Source: Litsea cubeba | Lineage: Eukaryota; Streptophyta; Magnoliopsida; Laurales; Lauraceae | Length of the DNA: 64,000 nucleotides | NCBI GenBank assembly: GCA_012931725.1 | Contig: CM022946.1 | Span: forward strand, 47,496,170 to 47,560,169 | Direction: 5' to 3' | Part shown: piece by piece, positions 52,699 through 61,784 of the stretch | Layout: each line of letters begins with the position of its first letter | Position numbering within the stretch: position 1 is the first letter of the stretch | Translations under genes and position numbers: made by a program | The notes under the pieces: generated by a model | Databases searched by the model: none | What the model was told of the DNA's origin: nothing | What the model saw: only the letters and a program-made list of their open reading frames with translations

Positions 52699-55600
52699 GT
52701 TAGTCTATTTCTTCTTCTCTTGATAGCAGGCAAGGTGATAGATTCATGGGTTTGATTTTTCATTTTTCATGTGAATCTGTTTTTTCGCGGAAAATTGAAT
52801 GTGCTTCTTGTCATTAATGTCTTGTATTTTGTGGTGATTGATCTTCTCCGATCATAGTTTGCACCAGTCCTCAATTTGGGGTCTCAATAAATTTAATTTG
52901 GATGTCAGGAGAGTGAAACTTCCATAAATTGTAACTTTAATTTCTCAAAGAAGCTAAGTTGGTTTTGGAGAATGATTCGATTTGGAGAATGTGATCTTTT
53001 GGGTTTCTTCTCCTACAGTTTCCACAAAATTAAGCCCATGTCTTCACATATTTTAGTGGAGTTTAAGCGTGGTTCGCAGTCAGCTAATGTAGATTCCATG
53101 GCTAAGCAATGGGTGGATCGATCTTCCCCTTTGTTATTTGTGCTTTGTAATGCACTTTGGCATAATGCTTTTATACTATAGCCTTTTCCTGTATGAGGTT
53201 GTCTTGGTATGTATTTTGGGTTTTTTTTTTTTTGAAAGAAGAAGGAGGAAAAAAATACACAAGGAAAATTTTTCTCACTACGTAGGCACGCTACCAAACC
53301 ATGTAAATGTTTTCTTGTTTTGCTTCTTTGATTGTTATATCATGATCAGTTGTGTTCACCACAAACCACTTCATGACCATGGACTTATTACTCGAAATAA
53401 CTACTGAAACAGGTAGGAGATTCACCAACTTGCTCTTCTTAGGGTATGTTTGTGCTGTGGATTGAAAATGAATATGGTTTCCGAGGGAGAATGATTTTTG
53501 GTGCTCATTTGAACCCTAATGTTGATTTATTTTGGAAGCCAGTGAAGAAACGGAATACATATATAAATTTCTGCATATGAACTCCTTCTGTGTTGTGTAT
53601 GCTTTATGTGCATGTAACATCTTTTTTTTTTTTTTTGAACCATAATGGTAAATTATATTAAAAAAGGATTACAAAACATCAAGAAACCCCCTTACTACCA
53701 AAGGGGAACAAGAAAAATAATGGTATGAGAAGAATTATACCAACAAGAAAGGAAAAGGATTACAAAGTAAAAGCCAATAAATAAGAAGACCTGTCTACCC
53801 CTTGTTCTGCCAATGCGTCCACAAAGCCATTAGCCTCCCTCTTCACATGCTGAAACTTCACTTGAAGTGATAAAGACAAGGACTTAATCTCATTGAAATA
53901 AAACTGAAATCTCCAGAGACACTTGACGAAGGAAGAAACCCAAGTGATTAAAGTAATTCACATGCATTAACCCAGCCATGAGGTGTGTATTGTATTTAGA
54001 CTATAAAGTTTACTAATTTACTCCTTCAATCAAGGAGTGATAGAATACAAGATTTCCCTATTTAAGGAATTAAAATATACAGAGGAATAAGTCAAGATTT
54101 TGACAGTTGAGCTTCAATAGATTTTATCTTTTGATGAGCCCCTCTTGTGGGAATGAGTCGACAGAGGATCTCGAATGAGTTGGTTGAGAATCTACACAAA
54201 TCCGAGAACAGGCTGACTGAGATATGGATCAGTTATTGTTGATGGCATTCAAGGAATCACTTTCCACCACTAGCTTGGCATGAAAAGAAGACGAATAAAT
54301 CCAAAGGGCTTCTAAAATAGCCCCCACCTCCACCTCATTAGACTCCATAGAACCCACATGTTTAGAGAATAAAGCCCAAACAGTCCCATGATTATCACAG
54401 AGCACTCCTCTGACACCAGCGAGCCCTGGCTTACCCCTTGCTCCATCAACATTGAACTTCAGTTCTTCCACAGGAGGAGCCGAAACTGCCAATATGTGCT
54501 TCTCAGGAGATCCAACAAAAAGAGAAGCTGCCCAATTATTCTGGATACCGTCAACTCTTAAGAAATCAAACCCCTTTCTACCAACCTTGCTATCTTCCTA
54601 AGCGCTGACAACATCACAACATCCATTGGCTTTAAGCTACCCGTGAAAACCCTATCATTCCTCTCTCCCCAAATTGACCATAGAATGGCAAAGGGGATAA
54701 GTCTCCAAAGAACCACCCCATCCCCCAAAAAAGGGGAAGACCTCCAAGCCTCAAACAAATTTGGGAAGCACCAACAAACACCACTACGGCCAATGAATGT
54801 ATCACCTTTCTCATTACCTGTAAAATGAATCTCTAAAGGAGTTGGGTGGTGGTAATGTACTAATGTTCACTTGCATTTCAAAGCCCATGTGTTCTAGGCC
54901 GTTTGTTGTGGATGGGACCTTGAATTTCCTATGATTTGATTTTATAGGGTAATGGCTGGGTATTCATTTTCCATCTCTAGTTAATTCATTTTCCACTAAA
55001 AGCGAGATTATTTGATGGTCATTTATGGACTGAACCTTTGTTTCTTCCATTTTAGCCACTCATAGGAATATGTTTCTTAGAATTCCTACGGGTTCAATTA
55101 ATTCCATCCAAACAAATGGGCCTTAACACTCTCTGATTACCAGTAAAATGCATCTCTCTGAAGGAGTTGGCATGTGGCAGTAATGTTCACATACATTTCA
55201 AAGCTCATGTGTGAATTGTCTGCGTATGAACTCATGCATCTAGAGGTGCACAAAATTAACCGTGACCCGACCCGACCTGGTTACCCGACCCGACCCATGG
55301 GTTAATGGGTGGGCAATGTTGTAAAAATCGCTAGGCGGACGCTAGGCGGTGGGCATGAACTAGGGATTAATTCCCGATTAATCCCCGCCTAGCCCAATTA
55401 ATCCCCTCCTAGTCCGATTAATCCCCGCCTCGCACCTAGGCGGATTTTTGCAACAGTGTGGGTGGGTCATGGTAGCAGATTTTCAGTGCTCGACCCAACC
55501 CAACCCGACCCGACCCGACCCGACCCGATGTCGTCTGTAACGGTTAACGGGTCTCACGGGTAGGGTTACCAGGTGACCCGTGAACTCGATAAACTACTAT

Positions 55601-57763
55601 TGATCCATCATTCCATCCATTTCTGAGTCTAAACCCTCTCTGAATTGGGACTTACAAGAAATTGGTTCGGCGACTCAGTCCTCTCTCTTTTGGACTACCA
55701 ACAGTCAATAGGGCAAGACTAGGATAGAACGTGGATCGGGCCCATTGTAGTTACGTTGCTATTTGACTATGGGCTGATCTTTAAAGATCAGGCCTATTAC
55801 GTTAACCAGTTGCCAAACTGAACAGGCCTGAAGGTTATGTCCAGGCCCAGCTAATTTGCAAAAAATATATATGGCCTATATATAAATGTCGGTCAGGCCT
55901 GCAAGCATTAATTAAAAGGGTCATCAAGACCTGACCCACACGATTACCATGCAATAAAATGAGCCAAGGCAAAACCCCAGGACCTGAAAACATAGCTCAA
56001 ATGCAATGAAAGTCAGTCCAGGCCGGGGGGGCCTCATGGAAAATAGTTCTTGTTATTAAGGGGCCTGAGATTTTCCCCTTTTTCCTGATTCATCTTTTTC
56101 ACCTAGAGGATTCCAGACCATGGAATCAATGGTAGATGAAAGAATAATGGGCAACCTGAATATCATATCCGATCCAGTTGAGTCAATTGAGAATCCTTTT
56201 AACCAATGCATTATTGACCAAAGTTCATTTTCCCTTTTCTTATTTGATGACCATAAATTTGTTGATCATGACCATCAATTAAACCTCATTTATTCCACAA
56301 TCTTAATCTATGTACTGCAACGGGTGGTTGTAATCAAGAAAACAAGGACCACACTCTTCTTTAATTTTATTTTTCAATTTTAGTGCCTTAAATAGTAAAC
56401 CTCATTTCTTTTTGACCCGAACCCGACCTGTGACCCGCTGACCCGTGACCCTACCAACCCGTGACCCAAATGGGTCGGGTTCGGGTGGGTTTTCACCCAC
56501 ATAAAATGTGGTCGGGTCGGGTCAGGTCTGGTTTGACCCAAAACCCGCGGGTTCGACCCGATGAACACCCCTACATGCATCCATTAAAGCATGAAGCATT
56601 TATGTGTCTGTGTTATTTATTGCATATTGGATTCCTTATTTGTGTGCATTGCACATGTAAATGAACAACTCCCCCTTTCTTGCTCTTATTTTGGGTAATA
56701 TTTTTATGTGTGGTGGATGGGTGCATTGATGGGGGTACTCAGTGTTGTGGCCTTATTGGTGGGTGGGTACTGTGCATATATTATGTTTACTGAATTAGTG
56801 CATTTTTTATGCATGTTAGGACCATCTTCCACATTTACTCTGTTAGAACCATCTTCCACTTTTACTTTGTTTACTCTGTTTACCAATACTTACGTAATTT
56901 GTATATGTGCACAATCAGATGTAGCCTGATGGTGGTTATGTGAATGTGCACAGAATGTTCCATGATAACTTTTTAATGTCCACTTGTAGAAAAATCTGGA
57001 AGCTGGTGGTAACTGCAACTTGGCTATTGCCGCTGCAAGGCTGGGGCTTCGTTGTGTTGCCCTTGGTCATGTAGGCAATGAAATCTATGGCCATTTCCTC
57101 CTGGATGTGCTTCAAGAAGAAGGCATTGTTATGATTAAAATGGATGAAGATGCTGAAGTGGCAAACAGATCCTCTTGTGAAACACTACTATGCTGGGTTT
57201 TGGTGGACCCAATGCAAAAGCATGAATTTTGCAGGTGAACAATTGATTCACGATTTGTTCACCTTTCTTTTTTATTACATCCATTGATGCACACCTGTCA
57301 TGTTGCATCTATGCTCATGGGTAATGATCTTTCTTTTCTTTACCTTTTTTTCAATGATTGATAACATGACTTGAACCCACAACCTCAAGGTTGCTCTTGT
57401 CATGTAATGATCATTCTTATGCTGCAGCTTCTAAACATGTGCCTGACCAAACTTTTCTTTTTTCTACTTAGTCGAGCCGATTTTAATGAGGAGCCGGCAT
57501 TCAGTTGGATGAGCAAACTTTCTGATCAAGTACATACGGCTATAAAACAATCAAAAATTCTGTTCTGCAATGGCCATCTCTTTGATGAGCTTTCTCCTGG
57601 TTTAATTACATATGCCCTGGAGTATGCCAGAGATGTTGGGACAACAATATTTTTTGATCCTGGGCCACGAGGGGAGTCTCTTCTCCATGGTACGCCTGAA
57701 CAGAGAAAAGCAATTAAACGGTTTCTCAAGATGAGTGACGTTCTTCTTTTAACTGCAGACGAG
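52324..57763 (+). CDS. pfkB-family carbohydrate kinase, 5' part (three exons; rest outside window)
   Basis: Exons 52324-52698, 56990-57234 and 57472-57763 join in frame. Residues 1 to about 75 are Ser/Pro/Phe/His-rich and could be a plastid transit peptide; a second Met (MAGGQIKTVDVAALGN) at 52550 would give a form without it. The kinase fold follows, with VAALGNLCVDVVLTVTSLPP, EAGGNCNLAIAAARLGL (the GGNxN/C signature), ALGHVGNEIYGHFLLDVL and TIFFDPGPRGESLL. The C-terminal DTxGAGD-type catalytic signature is not in the window. It resembles the pfkB-like kinases typified in Arabidopsis by At1g19600/At4g28706, by memory; substrate unknown. All three exons are open with GT-AG borders, so the gene looks intact as far as seen. 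The Athila element that follows must lie in its next intron if the gene is complete. Confidence 0.9.
53622..54830 (-). mobile_element. 5'-truncated LINE fragment in pfkB intron 1
   Basis: Read on the minus strand, it shows an RNase H-type domain of plant L1 elements (ELKFNVDGARGKPGLAG, NEVEVGAILEALWIY, KLVVESDSLNAI; then, after a gap, FVKCLWRFQFYFNEI and VKREANGFVDALAEQGV) preceded by IPFAILWSIWGERNDRVF. The plus-strand T run at 53622-53636 is its poly-A tail. About 280 bp (roughly 53948-54230) of foreign sequence splits the RNase H text. The upstream boundary is approximate. Confidence 0.75.
55241..56573. mobile_element. hAT-type non-autonomous transposon with 8-bp target duplication in pfkB intron 1
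   Basis: CATGCATC at 55233-55240 and 56574-56581 is a perfect 8-bp duplication, the hAT hallmark. The ends are inverted: TAGAGGTGCAC on the left and TAGGGGTGTTCATC on the right (complemented). Both subterminal regions are dense in GACCCGACC / GGTCGGGTC. No transposase is encoded. Confidence 0.82.
55317..55455. mobile_element. Small fold-back element nested in the hAT transposon
   Basis: TGTTGTAAAAATC at the left and TGTTGCAAAAATC (complement of the right end) are terminal inverted repeats of a 139-bp unit containing CTAGGCGG / CCGCCTAG repeats. No target duplication is evident. Confidence 0.6.
56990..57234 (+). CDS. pfkB kinase exon 2
   Basis: After TTGTAG; starts KNLEAGGNCNLAIAAA and ends within a codon (TGC AG) before GTGAAC. 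It holds the sugar-binding GGN signature. Confidence 0.9.
57472..57763 (+). CDS. pfkB kinase exon 3
   Basis: After CTACTTAG; starts by completing a Ser codon (SRADFNEEPAFSWM) and ends LLLTADE before GTATGA in phase 0. Confidence 0.9.
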
Positions 57764-58276
57764 GTATGATCTTCAACCTATGTCTAACTTGGTGAAACTG
57801 TATATTATTTGTTTCTTTTATGACACTTGTCTCATTCACAGATTCGTTAAATGTATTAGATTTCTAAAAGATTTGAGGAATAAATCTGAAATTACCTTCA
57901 GTTTTTCCGTACACAACATTTACGTTATTTGATTTGTGATTTTCTAAATTTACCTATGCTAGACTTCTTTTAACCTCTTCATTTTAAAATTCTACATTTG
58001 AGTGTTTAGATATCTTTTTTTTTTTCCGCATGTGTACCAAGTTATAGTAGTTATTTTGCTACAGTATCACATGTGTACCAAGTTAGGCTATTTATTTACA
58101 CATTCTGTATCCTAGACCCTTTTGCCTTGTTCAGGGTTTTTTTATTAGTTCCCATTTATAGTTTGGGAGCTTTGGATAAGATACTTGTCTTTGATTTTGA
58201 TACATGGGTGAAAAACTGATGCTTTTGTTTGGGTCCTTGGTATGCACCAAACAACCTAGAAATAAGTTACTAGTAT
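57764..58276 (+). other. Start of pfkB intron 3, nothing else seen
   Basis: A/T-rich sequence after the GTATGA donor, up to the approximate end of the Athila LTR. Confidence 0.6.
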
Positions 58277-60051
58277 GCACACAATTAAAAACTCGCAAGC
58301 GCACAAGATCACTATGTAGTGTAGTGAATTGTAAGTACGAGGTCGATCCCACGAAGACTTGTGATAAAACGATGTCAAAACTAACTAAAAATCAGAATAT
58401 TAAAATAAACAATTGAAGATGAAAAGTGGAATTAAACTATATAAAAAAAACAGTAATTTAAAGTATCAAAAACTAATTGGAAAGTAACCTAAAAACAACT
58501 AGTATGAGAATTGAAAAACAGTAATAATGAATGAATGAACTAGGGTTTCATCTACTCCCCTAACCAATCCTATGCATGTCCCTTATTATCTTTTAATCAA
58601 AAATCAGATTTTATTGGTGACATCTATCAACCTAGACCATGGCATATGCGTCTAGATTATTATTCCCCTAAACCTAATTCATGAGTGGCATACTACATGA
58701 ATTGCTCATTATGATGCAAAAACTAAGCATGGCATATGTCCTAGTCAAAACAATCATAATGCATAAAAACAATGGGAAAGATAAATGCATGAGTCTAAGC
58801 ATGGCATATACTTAGATTATTCATGGTTCTAAACCCTAGATGCATAACATCAAGATCAATCAAAATTAAGTTAGCTACTCTTAAAATTAATTGAACATCA
58901 CATGGTTGGCATGGCATATACACAACTCATCAATTAATAACATGGTTTAGAATCTCAACCAATAAAACTGAAATCTGAATTAAAAGACGCCAAAAGAGAC
59001 TACATAGAACTAGGCTAGGGTTTCAATTACACCCTAGCCCTAAAAAAATTAGCTACTCATGTTTTTAATGAAAAATAAACTAGAAAGTAGAGTCATAAGA
59101 ATAAAACTAGAAGATGATGGTGAAGTAGTGGATGGCCAGCAGCTTTCCCCCTTTATTCCTCCTCCAAAAGCTCTCCAAAGATGGCTTCAAAGATGCTCCA
59201 AAGGTGCTGTATGGCTGCTGTCTTATGGCTGGTTATATGGCTGGAATATATGGGATGAATGGTGGCTGGATGTGGCTTGATGGGGCTGGAAAGTACTGTT
59301 CACGTTTTTCCCTTTTATGCTATTTATAAGTCTTCAAAACAGCCTCTTTTAGCAAGTATTTCCTTGTAGAAATAGATCTTCAACCTTCCTTATAATTAGG
59401 AAACCTAATTAGATTGAATAAGGAGTCTTCTTTCTTGTTTTAGCAAGCTTTCTAAATCTGGTCCCACTTGTATCTTCTAGAAACTTATTCACATGGACCC
59501 ACAAATCTGAAATTAATTGCAAGGAATTAAATCTAAACTTTTGACATAAAAGTGGGCCCTATTTGATGCGTGTAACATAAGTGTGGGACCCCTCTTTTAG
59601 GACTTCTATCTTGACTTGAATAAGACTTGCTTTAACTTTCCTTCTTTTTCTCCTTGTTTTTCTCCATTCTTGAACTCCACTTCTAACTTGAATGAGACTT
59701 TCTAATTTCTGAAATTCTTCTATTTGTAATAGATGTGGGCCCCCTTTGGGTGTTTAACCCTAGATTGGGTTTCTTCTTTCTTTCTTTTGCTTTTCTTCTT
59801 TGATTAGAATTGTAAGTTGTCCAAATAATTAGAAAGTCTTCTTGAAATCTGGAATATCTTGAATGGGACCCACCATGGTCTTTCTTTGGGATTCACGCCC
59901 ATCATCATCTTCATTAATTCCTCTCTTTTTGCTCCTTTTGACCTTAGCATAAAAATTAACAAAACTATGTAAAATCAAATAAAATAACTATGACTAGCAC
60001 AAGATGAATCAAATATTAGGGCTTAGATTGCAAACAATTAAGCACTTATCA
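58277..60051 (-). repeat. Athila 3' LTR
   Basis: Starts (minus strand) TGATAAGTGCTTAATTG at 60051, right after the polypurine tract. The text towards the other end (GTACTTACAATTCACTAC, GTGCGCTTGCGAG) is familiar from Athila-type repeats. The exact 3' end is not fixed; TGCACAC at about 58277 on the plus strand is the best candidate. Confidence 0.7.
59321..59328 (-). promoter_or_regulatory. Athila LTR TATA box
   Basis: TATAAATA in CTTATAAATAGCAT on the minus strand, about 720 bp into the LTR. Confidence 0.6.
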
Positions 60052-60052
60052 A

Positions 60053-60066
60053 ATTCCCCCAAACTT
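60053..60066 (-). other. Athila polypurine tract
   Basis: AAGTTTGGGGGAAT on the minus strand, immediately before the LTR start. Confidence 0.8.
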
Positions 60067-60684
60067 ACCTTTTGCTAGTCCTCGAGCAAAACAATAAAAT
60101 AAACAAGGGAGAAATTAAAAACACTAAAATATGAAACCTATCCTTCCACCATTTGTCTCAGAGATGTCTGATTCAATACATGAATCAAAGAAGCAAGAGT
60201 CTCAACCGGTTCACAATCCACATGCTTGAAAGGGTCGTGTGTAAAACAATACCAACATAACTTTTAGTTTAGGCTTTCACACAACGAAACAATCATTTTT
60301 GCAATTCAGTTTAACTTCAATCCTCACATGCATACACTCACAATAAAACACTCAATAATTGGCTAAGAGTGAACATATAATGATCTCATGAAAAATACCA
60401 CATGCTTGAAGTGAAATCACACACCATAGGCTCCCATTCCATCTCATCTCCACACTGGGACTACACTTCACCTAGAATCAAGTAGGACTTTTGCACATAG
60501 GTTATCATGGGGTTAGGGTGAAGGGTTATGAATGAAAGGAAATGGATAACAAGATCTAAGGAATTTGCGTAGAATCACACTTCAGGTTCCTTTATACACT
60601 TCTGATTTTTTTTTTTTTTGCGGCGAAGGCTTGCATATTGAATTTCCACATTGCTGAGTCACACGTGTACCCTCCTTTATTCTT

Positions 60685-60720
<36 letters not shown>

Positions 60721-61784
60721 CTGTTTTTTTTTATATATGTTTTTTTTTTTTTAATACACAATACTATGAAGATGCAGGGTAACGGCAACTTTTCTTTTTC
60801 TTTTTTTTTTTCTTTTTCTCAAGCCTTGCACACATTTTGTAATGAACCTTGAATTCATCTTTATACTTCCTTAGATAAGGTAAGGCTATACATATGGTAA
60901 GGTAACTCCCCCAAACTTAGGGGTTGGTATGGGTGCAAGAACTGACTTAATTAAGGCTCAACATGGATAACTAGCGGTAAACATCAAAGGGGATGGATAG
61001 AAAAGCACAAACTAGTCAAACATGGCCTAAAATCATCTCCTATGGTTCATGTAGTCGAAATTTGCCTCGATCAGATAAAAATGAGAGTTCTAGCATGTTT
61101 TTCCATATAAAAGTCAGAACATGTGATCAAAGAATGATAATGAAATCAATTGCATCATATAGATCAAGAAATGAAAGATCATATCACTCAGCATATAACC
61201 CTCTCAAGAATAAGCATTTAGGCTCAAATCTCACTAGGTTGCACAAGTTTTCACCAAAAGCATCTAATCATTCAATTGTGCGCGAGCTTTCAACCTCAGA
61301 CTATATCAGCATTGTAATCCACACAATGATAGCTCAACATGCTTAAACGAGATTTACAACAATTGAATAATAAAAAGAACTAGCATAATTAAGTTCGATG
61401 AACCATGCAAGACAAATCATCATTTCTCATCATTGTGGTAGGAAGGAACTATATGACTCAAAGAAAAACAAAGAAAAACAAATATTTTTGTGATTTTCGA
61501 AAAATTTTTATGGATTTTTGGACTATAATGACTCTTTTAATGACTAATACTCTTCCCCCAAACTGAAATTAAACATTGTCCCCAATGTTGTAAAATAAAG
61601 TAAGAAGAAAACACTAATAACATAAAAGAAAAATAGAAGGACAAAGAAAAGGGTAAAAGAACTCAGCTGGATATGGAGTACATCGCCAGCTCTGAATCGC
61701 CATCCTCAACTTTTCCTTGCAAAGATCAGGGCTACCTCCCAGTAGTGCTTGCTTTAGAGTCTTCAGCCAGACTGTGCTTCTCTA
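60067..61784 (-). other. Athila region between pol and 3' LTR, non-coding
   Basis: No envelope-like ORF is left. It includes a T-rich low-complexity patch at about 60608-60830. Confidence 0.7.

Noticed and set aside
52290..52763. 157-codon minus-strand frame
   Set aside because: It is opposite pfkB exon 1 and lacks any domain; the plus-strand exon explains the open sequence.
60582..60788. Lys-rich minus-strand frame
   Set aside because: Translation of the T-rich low-complexity patch in the Athila 3' region.
60067..61784. Athila envelope-like gene
   Set aside because: Expected position in some Athila families, but no frame with membrane segments or useful length was found.
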